From: Pseudanabaena sp. Salubria-1
Lineage (GTDB): Bacteria; Cyanobacteriota; Cyanobacteriia; Pseudanabaenales; Pseudanabaenaceae
DNA length: 64,000 bases
NCBI GenBank assembly: GCA_023336205.1
Contig: JALQCR010000006.1
Location: 161,496-225,495 of the forward strand
Direction of reading: 5' to 3'
A program made the translations under genes and the position numbers. The notes beneath the pieces were generated by a model, which was not told where the DNA came from, ran no database searches, and saw nothing but the letters and a program-made list of their open reading frames with translations. Shown one piece after another: positions 26,018 to 36,175 of the stretch; the stretch's first letter is position 1, and the number at the start of each line of letters is the position of its first letter.

Positions 26018-28502
26018 GATAAAAGAGAATTTTGAATTTGTGAAAATAGAGATTGTATTTTCTTAAACATCTCTTGTATGTTCTCTTCTTTTTGATTTTT
26101 TCCAACTTGTTGTAAATCATTAGCGATCGCTGCTATTGAAATCATACCTAAGTTACTTGATGCACCTTTGATAGAATGCGCAATTTGCGAAATCTTATGG
26201 TAATTATTCTCAGCGATCGCCTGTTCAAGTTGCGCCAAGCTTTCTGAAGTAGACTCGAAAAAAGTTTGGAGAATTTCAGCTTTAAACTCTTCGCTACCAT
26301 CAGCAATACTATCTATATAAGTCCAGTCAATTAATGGTAGAGATTCTAAGTTATTGAAATTTGGATCTAGGGAATTAGTATCCACATTTATATTATCGAT
26401 AATTGCCGTAGTTGTAACCTCAGAAGTAATAGGCGCAGAAGCTGCGATCACATTCTGAGCAAAAATCTTTTTCTCCCAATCAGCTAATTTTTGAGCGACA
26501 TCTTCTTTGCGTATGGGTTTGCTGAGATAGTCATCCATACCACAATCAATACAGCGATCGCGATCTTCTTTCATCGCATTAGCCGTCATCGCCATAATCA
26601 CAATTTTGCTCTTTTCTGAATCTAGCTGACGAATGACTCTTGTTGTCTCATATCCATCCATTTCAGGCATTTGGCAATCCATGAGGATGATGTCATAGTG
26701 GATGCATTCTAGGAGATTAAGTACTTCTCGACCATTGCCTACGACATCTGCATCATAGCCAAAACTACGTAGCTGATGTAAAACCACTTTTTGATTGATG
26801 GGGTTATCTTCAGCAATCAAGATTTTCAGTTTAGAAGCCTTTAACGGTAAATCATTCTCCTGAATCAATGGCGCAGAGCGAAAAATTTCACTCTTAGTAT
26901 CTATAGAAACTACTTCCACCAAGACATCCAACAAACGAGACTGTTTTACTGGTTTGACAAGATAAAACTCAAACCCTAGTTCTTTAACTCGGCTAATACC
27001 ACCTTGCTGGTTTAGAGATGTCAGCATGATTAATTTGAGTTCTTTCAGTAAAGGGTCAGCTTTGATCAATGCGCCCAGCATTTCGCCATCAAGATCAGGC
27101 ATTTGCATGTCCAAAATTGCTAATTGATAGCGATCGCCTTCTTCCACGGCTGTTCGCAAAATCGCGATCACATTAGAAGCATTTTGTAATGCATCAACCC
27201 GCATCTGCCATGCAGTTAATTGATAAGTCAAAATTTTGCAATTAGTTACATTATCATCAACTATCAATATCCGAACATCCTTGAGATTAACTTCTTGGCG
27301 AGGTTTAAGCTGTGCGATCGTGGCGGAAGACTGCTTCGTAAATGGGAGCCTAAACCAAAACTGTGAACCTTTGCCTTCTTCACTATCGATACCAATCTCT
27401 CCGCCCATGAGATCGATAATTTGTTTGCAAATGGCAAGTCCTAAACCAGTACCACCATATTTGCGTGTAGTCGAAGCATCGACTTGGGTGAAGGGTTGAA
27501 ACAGCTTTTTCTGAGCTGTAGCAGATATACCAATGCCAGTATCAATAACTCTAAATTCGATGATTGCCATCGATTCAGTTTCTGACTTGAGGGATACCTT
27601 GACGATTACTTCGCCTTCTGAAGTGAACTTAACGGCATTACTAACCAGATTGGTTAATATCTGCCTGAGTCGCGAAACATCTCCACATAGGTAAATAGGC
27701 ACATTTTGATGAACTAGTGACGCAAGCTCCAGCCCTTTTGCCTGAGCAAGCATAGCAAGCAGATCAGTTACTTCCTCAACACAGGTGTTAAGGTCAAAAT
27801 CAATCTCTTCTAATTCCATCTCATGAGCTTCAAGCTTCGAGAAATCAAGAATTTCATTGATTAATGTCAACAGATTTTCGCCACTAATTCTCACGGTCTC
27901 CACAAAATCTCTCTGGAGAGTCGAAAGCTCAGTATCAGCAAGCAAACCTGTCATTCCTAGTACCGCATTCATTGGTGTGCGAATTTCATGGCTCATAGTT
28001 GCGAGAAAAGAACTTTTCATCTTTGTTGCTATTTCTGCTTGATGACGAGCTTTTTCTAGTTCAATATTCTGCTGAGAGAGTTGCTCTCGGCGTAATGTTT
28101 CTTGTGCTAATAAAGTAGCTTGGTAAAGAGCAATCCCCACTTGATTACCAAGCTCTGCCAAAAAGTTAACTTCAAAACTGTTCCAGTGCCTTGTCTCGCT
28201 ACATTGGTGGACAATGAGTAGCCCCCAAAGTTGATCGCTTTCCAAAATCGGCACGACTAAGTTAGCTTGAACTTGACACTGGGACATCAATCTTTTATAA
28301 CAATCGGACATATCGGAATTGGGAATATCGTCATTTATGACTTTGCGTCCTTGTCGAAAATCTTCCCATAGACCACGATAAAAGCACTCATCTCTGATAT
28401 CGGCTTCCAATAGAGAGATCCAAGGTGACTCCACTGACTCAACTGCAACTGAACCTTCCCATTCACCATCAAATCGATACACAACTACCCGATCTGCTTT
28501 AA
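26008..28502 (-). pseudogene. Hybrid histidine kinase, C-terminal fragment (GAF-HisKA-HATPase-REC-REC-HPt), cut by IS
   Basis: The first part is the remainder of a GAF domain whose N-terminus lies beyond the IS at 28503. Then come the phospho-His motif [10 protein letters not shown], HATPase ([26 protein letters not shown]), a first receiver ([11 protein letters not shown]), a second receiver ([11 protein letters not shown]) and an HPt domain ([11 protein letters not shown]), a BarA-like phosphorelay. From ATG 28482 an 824-residue product could be made, but with a truncated GAF and no input. Joining to the pieces at 29761-30306 and 31703-32883 restores one 1405-residue frame. Confidence 0.88.
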
Positions 28503-29760
28503 CTGAGATCTTGCACCATTCCTGAAAGAGTTAAGTAGGAATGGGTTTGAGAATAATTTCAAACCCATGACGAGCAGCAATATCGGCACTAATTTGGAGA
28601 TACCTAAGAAGTTTCAACCAAAGGACAGAAGGAAATAAAACGGAAAGTGTCAAATCACAGGTAGCTTTCCAGTCCAAGACAGGAGGACTCGACCATTGAT
28701 CAATCCAATGGGCCAAAAGATAAGCAAGCAGAGAGAGGATAAGCCAACGATAAACACCAAGTTTTGTAGATTGCCCAAAACAATGCAAACCAAAGCGATG
28801 TTTGATGGTTTTGAAGAATCCCTCAATCGCCCAACGCTTACGACCTAACATCACCAGATAAGCACCAGAATAAGGATGAGAAGAGACAACAAAGCGTAAC
28901 TCCCGTTTACTATCAGCTCTTTTGAGCCAAAACCAAGAGATCGTCAAAGGCTGAGTTAGCCCTTCTAGCAAAATTTGTTGTCCACGTTTGCCATGACGAT
29001 AAAGTTGTTTGACTGTACGGCCATCTTGAAGTTTACGATTGTTGCGTACACCGACAACGATGCGCCAAGTCTTGGCGCGGACAGTATTGAAAAACTTCAC
29101 CGTACTAAACTCAGTATCAGCAAGGACAATCACAGTCTTGCCTTGGGTTAGTTGCTTGGGTACTGTCCCCAATAACTTACAAGCTAAGTCAGAGGGACTG
29201 GGGTATCCTTTGCCGCGCCATACTCTAAAACTCCATGGTACGCGCCACTCTCCATAGACCAGATACAGTACAACCAGATGTAGTCCTCGCTTTCCGTTTA
29301 GTATTCTCACCCATGGGTCTGGTTCGTTTTGGGTGGGATTGCTCAAATGTAAAAACTTGCCGCTTTTTTCTAGGGTAGTCAAGTCTATCAGTATCTTTAA
29401 TGGCACTTGTTTCGATGGGCGATGCTTGGCGATTTGTCCCAAAATAGCCTGCCGTGTTGACCGAATTACTGCTCTCGTTGACCAGTTATAGTGATTGAGA
29501 AATCGGCTGAGTGCACTCGCTGATTTTATCTGTGTATGTTCTGGATAAGGATGCCTTTGTGCTTCGAGAAATAGTCCTAGTATTGCATTGAGACTTGCTG
29601 TTTGATACACACTTGGCATCAAACACAGAAGACTATACACTAGCCCTTGGGCGTGCTTAACGATGCTTTCCATGCTCGTTATTTAATTTACTACTACGCC
29701 CTTTTTTTCACATTTCTGCTCTTTCTGCAACCCCTTTTCTTGAATGGTGCAAGATCTCAG
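28503..29760 (-). mobile_element. 1258-bp IS (IS4/IS701-like), copy 1, inside hybrid kinase
   Basis: Ends are inverted repeats beginning CTGAGATCTTGCACCATTC. A 4-bp duplication TTAA flanks it (28499-28502 and 29761-29764). Two other copies of the same length, encoding an identical transposase, lie at 36176 and 45139. Confidence 0.9.
28531..29673 (-). CDS. DDE transposase of IS copy 1
   Basis: 380 residues. The DDE core shows ILIDLTTLEKS (first Asp), VIVLADTEFST (second Asp) and KRWAIEGFFKTIKHRFGLH (Glu in a Y/W-x-x-E-x-x-F-K-type motif). The fold is that of IS4/IS701-type transposases. The short 4-bp target duplication favours the IS701 side, but I cannot fix the family without a database. 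It is complete and identical in protein sequence to the other two copies, so likely active recently. Confidence 0.88.
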   Translation of the reverse strand: MESIVKHAQGLVYSLLCLMPSVYQTASLNAILGLFLEAQRHPYPEHTQIKSASALSRFLNHYNWSTRAVIRSTRQAILGQIAKHRPSKQVPLKILIDLTTLEKSGKFLHLSNPTQNEPDPWVRILNGKRGLHLVVLYLVYGEWRVPWSFRVWRGKGYPSPSDLACKLLGTVPKQLTQGKTVIVLADTEFSTVKFFNTVRAKTWRIVVGVRNNRKLQDGRTVKQLYRHGKRGQQILLEGLTQPLTISWFWLKRADSKRELRFVVSSHPYSGAYLVMLGRKRWAIEGFFKTIKHRFGLHCFGQSTKLGVYRWLILSLLAYLLAHWIDQWSSPPVLDWKATCDLTLSVLFPSVLWLKLLRYLQISADIAARHGFEIILKPIPT

Positions 29761-30306
29761 TTAAGGTACTTTCTTACTTCTTCAACAGTTGTATTTAAGA
29801 TCTCGCTAACATTCAACGATTGACGAATGCGTAGAGTGATTTGCGAGAAAACTATCGATCGCCAATTCTGCAACCGTACTTCTTCTTCGACCTGTTTGCG
29901 ATCGGTAATATCAAGCCCTGAACAAATGATAAAAGAAATTTTATTTTCTGACTCAAGCACAGCCGTGGTTGACCAAGAAATTAACCGACGCTTACCACTC
30001 TTTGTTAACCAGTGGTTTTCATACGAATTTGATAAACTACTATTAGAAAATCGAGTAAAATTCTTGCTAATTGTCGCAGCTTCTTCATGCGGCAGAAAAA
30101 TCTTGTAAAAGCTCTGATTTCTTACTTCTTCATAGTAATAGCCAGTTACTCTTTCACACTCACGATTAAATCTAATTATCTTTCCATCTAGATCTAATAC
30201 AATTACAAGTGCACCAACTGTATCCAGCACCGTAACTGTAAAATCCCTTTCTTGCTTAAGGCTAGTTTCTAGTCGGCGACTTGTAAGTATTTCATTGTAA
30301 ACCGAA
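29761..30306 (-). pseudogene. Hybrid histidine kinase, middle fragment (PAS and start of GAF)
   Basis: An open segment between two IS elements. It encodes a PAS domain (VLDTVGALVIVLDLDGKIIRFNRECERVTGY, ending ITDRKQVEEEV) and the first strand of a GAF domain (TVEEVRKYL). Read through the IS at 28503 it continues as [14 protein letters not shown], the usual GAF opening. Read through the ISL3 element at 30315 it joins the membrane segment at 31703. Alone it has no credible start or function. Confidence 0.88.
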
Positions 30307-30345
30307 TAAAATAGGGGTCTTCTGGGTTTAAGGGGATAAGTAAAT

Positions 30346-31110
30346 CTAATGAGAAAGACAAGCTAATAATCTAGAACGAAAATTTAAAAAATTTAAAAAA
30401 CCATAAGCCTGTCGTTTAATTAATTTAATACGATTATTAAGTCCCTCCATCACACCACTAGATGTACGATTTAAAAAGTAGTTACAAATATTATCAAGAT
30501 GATTACGAATGGTTTCCAAAACTGCGCCATAAACAGCTTTAGCTTTTTGAAGCCATTCTTTTAATTGTTTCTGACCCTCTTCAGGAGTTTTACAAGTCTC
30601 AAAAATACTTCTAAAGTCTTCTTTGAGATTATAAGCTAGTCGCAAGCGTTTAGAACATTTCAAGACATTTTCTAACTTCACTTTTTCTTCTTCTGTTAAG
30701 TCTACCTTGTTCTTTAGTAGAATAAATCGACTACCTTTAATCTTGATTTTAGCTTTTTGACGCAGTTGATTTAACTCTTTGATTAGTGGCTGCATAACAT
30801 GAAATCTGTCGATGACAATTTTCGCATTTGGAAATACTTCTTTGACAACTTTGGGAAAGCCTCCCCACATATCAATGCTAACCTCCTCTACTTTTTCCCT
30901 TATCTCAATCGGTTGCTGCTTCAGGACTTCAATGATGTCATCTTGTTTATGACTATCAATTACTTCTAGTAATGCTCCTGCGTCAATACTTGATACGACT
31001 GTCACAAAGTCTTTATGTCCTTTGCGTTTACTCACTTCATCAATACTCACTCGTTTTACTTCTTTCCAATCATCTTTTTTTGGCTCTTCTGGGTTCATGG
31101 GGATAAGCAC
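30346..31110 (-). pseudogene. ISL3 transposase, C-terminal fragment
   Basis: About 245 residues of ISL3-type DDE domain from DDWKEVKRVSIDEVSKRKGH onward, with DMWGGFPKVVKEVFPNAKIVIDRFHV and GVMEGLNNRIKLIKRQAYGF typical of the family. The first ten or so residues of the open frame derive from the MITE insert, not from the transposase. The N-terminal part is at 31192. Confidence 0.88.
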
Positions 31111-31215
31111 AGCTAATAGTAATCAGAATCCTCTCGGAGCAACAGTTACAGCCCTACCATGTCGCCAATAATTGTATCGATACTGTACCATTTACCCCTC
31201 AAACCCAGATGAGCC
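31082..31215. mobile_element. 134-bp MITE with ISL3-type ends, nested in ISL3 transposase gene
   Basis: Ends GGCTCTTCTGGGTTCATGGG and, complement, GGCTCATCTGGGTTTGAGGG are close to those of the host ISL3 element. An 8-bp duplication CTTTTTTT (31074-31081 and 31216-31223) flanks it. It has no coding capacity and was probably mobilised by an ISL3 transposase in trans. Confidence 0.85.
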
Positions 31216-31653
31216 CTTTTTTTTTAGAGAAAATTGGTGATTGAAAATCCCTTGTATTTGATCCCAACTCAAATATTCATCTCGACTTACTTGCTCCACA
31301 CTCGCACTTTGTACTCGTTGATAAACATACTCCTCATACCTTTGTGTGTATCGTCTTTCCCAGTCTACAAAGGGTAACTTTTCCGTAAAATGTCTTTGAC
31401 AATGTTGACAATAAAATTGGCGGCGCGGCGTATTTAAATAAACTATTTTCCCAAATACTGACAAATCTCGAATCAATATCGGTCGATTTTGTTTTAATTT
31501 TCCACCATGCGTATTACAATGCGGACAAGTAATTTCATCCTGTAAAAATCTCAACTTTAGGGTGATTTTATTTTCTTCTTCCGTAAAACTTTCAACGGTT
31601 GTGTTGGGTAAATTTAGCAACCTATCTAGATACAAGTCCATACCTGTCACCAC
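31192..31653 (-). pseudogene. ISL3 transposase, N-terminal zinc-ribbon fragment
   Basis: Encodes the ISL3 N-terminal zinc finger (CPHCNTHGG ... FYCQHCQRHFTEK) and the helical region ending FNHQFSLKKK. Then it runs into the MITE and stops. Joining to 30346 across the MITE requires one extra A in a nine-A tract, so even the rejoined frame is off by one base or relied on slippage. Confidence 0.88.
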
Positions 31654-31702
31654 TTATCTTTGTGCTTCATTATACATTAATCCCCTCAAACCCAGAAGAG
31701 CC

Positions 31703-32883
31703 TAAAATAGCACCGCAAGTATGATCAATGTCGAAAGCAATGTAACTAAGGAAATATTAACCGCAGTAGCAGTTGATCCTTGTTTGGTTTGTAACCATAA
31801 CGATAAATCATCTTTAGAAATATTGATTAGTTCTTCTAGTTGAGTTTCGGTAAGATCTTCCGCATCCCAAATTCTTTTTTCTAATATTAGTTTCTGGGTA
31901 GGTTTTAGTCCAGAAGATTTATAAGACTCTATAATTTCATTTGAGTCTTGCAATCCTTTACGAAGATGTTTTAATAAGAGCGTGATCGTTTCTTGATAAT
32001 CAACCTTGCTATTCTGACCATTCAGATTAGATAACTGTTCTCTATTATTCTTCTGACTCAAGTATTGAAGTTTTAGAATGTCCACTTCCAACTCTGCAAC
32101 CAAAAGCTTATATGCTTCTAAACTTTCTTGATTACCTGAAAGAATATATCCCCCAACTGAATTTTTTAAATCACGGATTTGATTGAGTGGTTTCTGAATT
32201 TTCTCTAGTTCATCTTGTTTTCGTAAAAATTCAAGGTTTGACTCTTTTAAACTGCTAAGATTTATATAAGAAACTACACTCATTCCAACAACGATTGAGG
32301 CAATAATCCCAGTCCAAAATGCGACCTTCTTAAGAAAGTTTTGCCCGACTGGTTTAGCCGTTTTCGGTATGGATAAACGACTAATTTCGTTTAAGCTACG
32401 ACGAGTTTCAATTAAATATGAAGCTTGGTTACTAAGAGAACTGAGTGCTGATATTTGCTCTGCACTCAGTTCTCTTGGCTGTCGATCAATTACGCAGAGT
32501 GTACCTAGCGGATAGCCTTCTACATTTTTAATGGGGATTCCCGCATAAAAGCGAATCTTAGGCGGTCCAGTTACCAATGGATTGCTGGCAAATCTCTCGT
32601 CTTTGTAAGTGTCAGGAATTATAAAAATTCTATCTTTTAGAATTGTATGGGCACAAAAAGTAATTTTTTTCGGTATTTCTATTTCACTGATTCCGACTTT
32701 TGACTTAAACCATACCCGCTCTTTGTCGATTAAGCTTACTAAAGCGATCGGCGTTTGACAGATATAGGAAGCTAATTTCGTAATTTCGTCAAAGCCTTGT
32801 TCTGGCTCAGTATCTAAAATATTGCACTGATGCAGAGCGGCAACTCTTTCTAGTTCATTCGGTGGTTCTTGTGCTGAAATCAT
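31703..32883 (-). pseudogene. Hybrid histidine kinase, N-terminal fragment (GAF-TM-CHASE3-like-TM)
   Basis: The original N-terminus. A GAF domain (about 15-165, with GFDEITKLASYICQTPIALVSLID and YPLGTLCVIDRQPRELS) is followed by a membrane segment (about 187-207) and a helical extracytoplasmic region of about 160 residues like CHASE3. A second membrane segment (VNISLVTLLSTLIILAVLF) is cut at the ISL3 end. A GAF ahead of the first membrane segment is an uncommon order. Alone it would be a membrane protein with no kinase output. Confidence 0.85.
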
Positions 32884-33128
32884 GTAAGTTTTGGTTTAGG
32901 AGTTTGGGATTAAGCTTCCCAAATTAAGACTTTTTTAATTAGATGTTTTTCGTTAATCCCAATTCAACTTTACTTACGCCAAGACTATAAAGTGTATATC
33001 TAATATATAGCAATCCTAAATGGTTTGTGGAATCCCCCCCTGAGTGATAATGCTTCCACAAGCCTCAAAACTATAAACAAAAATACTCTAAGACAGCACG
33101 AAGCGCTGCCTTAGAGTATTTTTGAGTT

Positions 33129-33395
33129 TTACCCCCTCTAACTCCCCCTTGCAAAGGCTACGGTGTACACACAAGTCTAACTGTCTTCGTTTCGATGGAT
33201 CTAAGCCCCCTAAATCCCCCAATTCTGGGGGACTTTGAAAGAAATTTTATTTTCTTGTTCCCCCAGAATTGGGGGCTAGGGGGCGATTAATTGTTGACTT
33301 GACTGGGTTTTATGACTTGTGTGTACACGGTAGCTTGCAAAGGGGGGAGGATCTGAGTTTCCTCTTGCAAAGGGGGGATTAAGGGGGGTAAAAGT
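33129..33395. repeat. G/C-run palindromic repeat (copy 3), interrupted
   Basis: Starts TACCCCCTCTAACTCCCCCT and ends in GGATTAAGGGGGGTAAAA, as in 829-914. The two halves are separated by the element at 33161-33330. Confidence 0.65.
33161..33330. mobile_element. 170-bp MITE-like element with TA target duplication
   Basis: Ends CGGTGTACACACAAGTC and, complement, CCGTGTACACACAAGTC match at 16 of 17 positions and are flanked by TA (33159-33160 and 33331-33332), as for IS630/mariner-type MITEs. Inside is a further C/G-run palindrome (CCCCCAATTCTGGGGG). No coding capacity. Confidence 0.65.
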
Positions 33396-33455
33396 AGAAA
33401 TTTATGCTAAATAAGAGACTTCTCAAACACACTCTATAAATAATTAAGATAAAAA

Positions 33456-34070
33456 TTACAGGCTAATACTTAGTATCAACTTAAAGGTATTTCCTAGCCA
33501 AATTAGGGCAACTATGCCGCCAAATATTGCTAAAGGTACGATCGCTAAAGTTTTCCAGATTTTAATTCCTATTGCCACTGATGCACTCCATACTTGCCAG
33601 ACGATAAACCAGATCAGCACGGCGATCGCAGCGAGAACGCGAAATTGTGGCGATAGGCTTAGCGCTGGAGCCATAAATAGCCAAGGCAAACTTGCAAAGC
33701 CTGTCAGGGTTAGCAATTCGCGCATCTCGAGCTTCTTTTGAAAAACATTAGCTAATTGCTTAAGCAGAAAAGTAAAAAACACCCAGCCAATAACCCCACT
33801 AATTACTGACCATAGGATTCGATAAATTGCAAATTGATCGAGTCGTAAGGTTTCTAAGATATTTACTAAAGCAATGACGATCGCAGCTTGCACAAAGCTT
33901 GGATTTGCCTTGAGCTGCTCAAAGGTAACTTGCGGCAAAAATAACGTCCCATAGAGACGATCAAGAAACGTTCCCAGACTTTGTGGCGGTTGGGGATTGA
34001 TGTCACTTTTGGGGATGCTATCTGAGGCGATCGCATTTAAATCAGCAGAATTTGGCTCAGGGGGATTCAT
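33456..34070 (-). CDS. Yip1-domain-like membrane protein
   Basis: 204 residues. A Pro/Ser-rich cytoplasmic N-terminus (about 1-45) precedes about five membrane segments. The segment LLTLTGFASLPWLFMAPAL and the general layout resemble Yip1-family (PF04893) proteins of cyanobacteria. The function is unknown. The gene is divergent from aroA with an 84-base spacer to the chosen aroA start. Confidence 0.65.
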   Translation of the reverse strand: MNPPEPNSADLNAIASDSIPKSDINPQPPQSLGTFLDRLYGTLFLPQVTFEQLKANPSFVQAAIVIALVNILETLRLDQFAIYRILWSVISGVIGWVFFTFLLKQLANVFQKKLEMRELLTLTGFASLPWLFMAPALSLSPQFRVLAAIAVLIWFIVWQVWSASVAIGIKIWKTLAIVPLAIFGGIVALIWLGNTFKLILSISL

Positions 34071-34154
34071 AAATAGCTAGTGGTGTCGTTGATATAAGTC
34101 TAAATTTGCCGTGATTTTGTCTTAATCTAATACTAATTGCTAATTGACTCTAAC

Positions 34155-35492
34155 ATGATTGACCTCGATACTACTCAAACCCATCACCTGCTTAACATTG
34201 ATGCAAGCCAATTGCCACAAGGTTTACAAGGAAGAATTACGATCCCTGGAGACAAGTCAATTTCGCATCGGGCGCTGATGCTTGGCTCTCTAGCTGAGGG
34301 CGAGACCACTATTCGAGGATTATTGCTGGGTGAAGATCCACGTAGTACGGCGGCTTGCTTTGCAGCCATGGGTGCGGAGATATCTGAGCTTAACTCAGAA
34401 CTAGTAACGATTAAGGGCATTGGGCTGGGCAACTTAAAGGAGCCTCTAGATGTTTTGAATGCTGGTAATTCTGGAACAACTCTACGCTTGATGTTAGGGA
34501 TTTTGGCAAGTCATCCCGATCGCTTTTTTACTGTCACTGGCGATAGCTCGTTGCGATCGCGCCCCATGTCTCGCGTGGTCAATCCTTTACGTCAGATGGG
34601 AGCGAATATTTGGGGTCGGGAAAATGGAGCAAGAGCGCCACTAGCAATTTCTGGTCAAAACCTAAAAGCAATTCACTATCAATCTCCTGTAGCTTCTGCT
34701 CAGGTCAAATCCTGCATTATGCTAGCGGGCTTAATGACCGATGGCGAAACGATTGTCACTGAACCAGAGCGATCGCGTGATCACAGTGAAAGGATGTTGG
34801 CAGCCTTCGGTGCAAAAATCACAGTTGATATTGATACAAACACTGTTGCTGTTAAAGGCGGTGCAAAACTAGTTGGACAGGCGGTGATCGTACCAGGAGA
34901 TATTAGTTCGGCAGCGTTTTGGTTAGTAGCGGCTTCCATTGTTCCTAATTCCGATCTAGTAATTGAGAACGTCGGGATTAATCCTACTCGGACAGGCATT
35001 CTCGAAATTCTTGCGGAAATGGGTGCAGATATTACCTATGAAAATCAACGCGAAGTTACAGGAGAACCAGTTGCTGACTTGCGCGTACGTTCTGCCCATC
35101 TCAAGGCTTGTAAAATCGGCGGCGCGGTGATTCCTCGTCTAATTGATGAGATCCCAATTTTAGCGATCGCCGCAAGCTGTGCAGAGGGAACCACTATTAT
35201 TGAGGATGCTGCCGAGTTGCGCGTCAAAGAAAGCGATCGCATTGTGGCGATGGTGAAGGAAATGACGAAAATGGGAGCGAATGTGACGGAACTTCCTGAT
35301 GGGATGGCGATCATTGGTGGTAAAGCTCTTACTGGTGCTGAGGTAGAGAGCTATGACGATCATCGTGTCGCCATGAGTCTGGCGATCGCCGCTCTAGTTG
35401 CCAAGGGCAAAACTTCAATCAATCGCGCCGAGTCTGCGGCAATTTCTTACCCATCGTTTATTCCAACCTTGCAGAGTTTGTACACAAAATAA
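34155..35492 (+). CDS. aroA: 3-phosphoshikimate 1-carboxyvinyltransferase (EPSP synthase)
   Basis: 445 residues from ATG 34155; a TTG six codons upstream is the only longer choice. Motifs: [11 protein letters not shown] (substrate binding, about 32), [13 protein letters not shown] (about 102), [17 protein letters not shown] (about 135), ESDRIVAM and [14 protein letters not shown] near the C-terminus. It joins shikimate-3-phosphate and PEP in aromatic amino acid synthesis. The gene is intact between two IS-damaged kinases. Confidence 0.95.
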   Translation: MIDLDTTQTHHLLNIDASQLPQGLQGRITIPGDKSISHRALMLGSLAEGETTIRGLLLGEDPRSTAACFAAMGAEISELNSELVTIKGIGLGNLKEPLDVLNAGNSGTTLRLMLGILASHPDRFFTVTGDSSLRSRPMSRVVNPLRQMGANIWGRENGARAPLAISGQNLKAIHYQSPVASAQVKSCIMLAGLMTDGETIVTEPERSRDHSERMLAAFGAKITVDIDTNTVAVKGGAKLVGQAVIVPGDISSAAFWLVAASIVPNSDLVIENVGINPTRTGILEILAEMGADITYENQREVTGEPVADLRVRSAHLKACKIGGAVIPRLIDEIPILAIAASCAEGTTIIEDAAELRVKESDRIVAMVKEMTKMGANVTELPDGMAIIGGKALTGAEVESYDDHRVAMSLAIAALVAKGKTSINRAESAAISYPSFIPTLQSLYTK

Positions 35493-35533
35493 ATTTTTGG
35501 AAAGTATTGCAAAGCAACACTTTTCAAAAATTT
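35491..35533. terminator. Imperfect hairpin overlapping the aroA stop
   Basis: Arms of about 20 bases (AAATTTTTGGAAAGTATTGC against GCAACACTTTTCAAAAATTT) with a few mismatches, loop AAA. It is related to the perfect hairpin at 18548-18596. Confidence 0.6.
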
Positions 35534-35591
35534 ATTGGTTCGGTTTTGAGTGTTTTGCGATGTGGAATAACGTCGGTATAGAAGATTAAAA

Positions 35592-36175
35592 CTACCCTTG
35601 AGAAAGGGTAGTTTTAATCACAAAGTAAAATGTTGTACCTTGAGTAACTAGATCAGACTCCCAACCTAATGGAGGATTGCCCCCAACCTCCCCAAAACTC
35701 TCAACCCATATCCTTCCATCCATTAGCTCAATCAACCTCCTACTAATCGCCAAACCTAAGCCAGTACCACCATATTTTCGACTAATCGACGTGTCAGCTT
35801 GTGTAAAGGCTTGAAATAGGTTGGATATGCGATCGCTTTGAATACCAATGCCAGTATCAGTAACCGCAAATTTAAGTACATATTGTTGATCATTATCTGA
35901 TAATGGGCTACCACTAACCTCGACCGACACCTTGCCCTGAGGAGTGAATTTGATGGCATTCCCAACTAGATTGATCAAAACCTGACGCAAACGAGAGCTA
36001 TCACTGATTACCTTTAAAGGTACTTGAGAATCGATTGTATATTGCAGTTCAATCTTTTTATCTTTAGCTTGACCATTCATTAAATTGCAAACTGAACTTA
36101 AGACCTCGGACAAGACAAATTCTCTTTGCTCTATTTTAAGCATCCCAGATTCAATTTTAGAAAAATCAAGAATAT
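35592..36175 (-). pseudogene. Sensor histidine kinase, C-terminal fragment (HATPase), cut by IS
   Basis: Encodes the end of the dimerisation domain and the complete HATPase: [36 protein letters not shown], ending at a stop right after the domain. The upstream 37434-40132 fragment ends AVINDI; excision of the IS joins the two as AVINDILDFSKIESG, the normal kinase sequence. The restored protein has 1092 residues and no C-terminal receiver. Confidence 0.9.

Larger units (their letters stand above)
30315..31702 (-). mobile_element. ISL3-family element inside hybrid kinase, itself carrying a MITE
   Basis: Inverted ends GGGTCTTCTGGGTTTAAGGG (left) and GGCTCTTCTGGGTTTGAGGG (right, complement), with an 8-bp duplication TAAAATAG at 30307-30314 and 31703-31710. 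The 8-bp target and GGxTCTTC ends are typical of ISL3. The element is 1388 bp including a 134-bp insert at 31082-31215. Confidence 0.9.
32884..33455. other. Gene-free region with nested repeats
   Basis: 572 bases between the start of the disrupted kinase and the Yip1-like gene. It contains a 20-bp hairpin (arms 33078-33097 and 33105-33124, one mismatch), a G/C-run repeat (33129-33395) and a 170-bp TA-flanked MITE-like insert in it. The kinase promoter should lie in the first 150 bases. No RNA gene was recognised. Confidence 0.6.
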
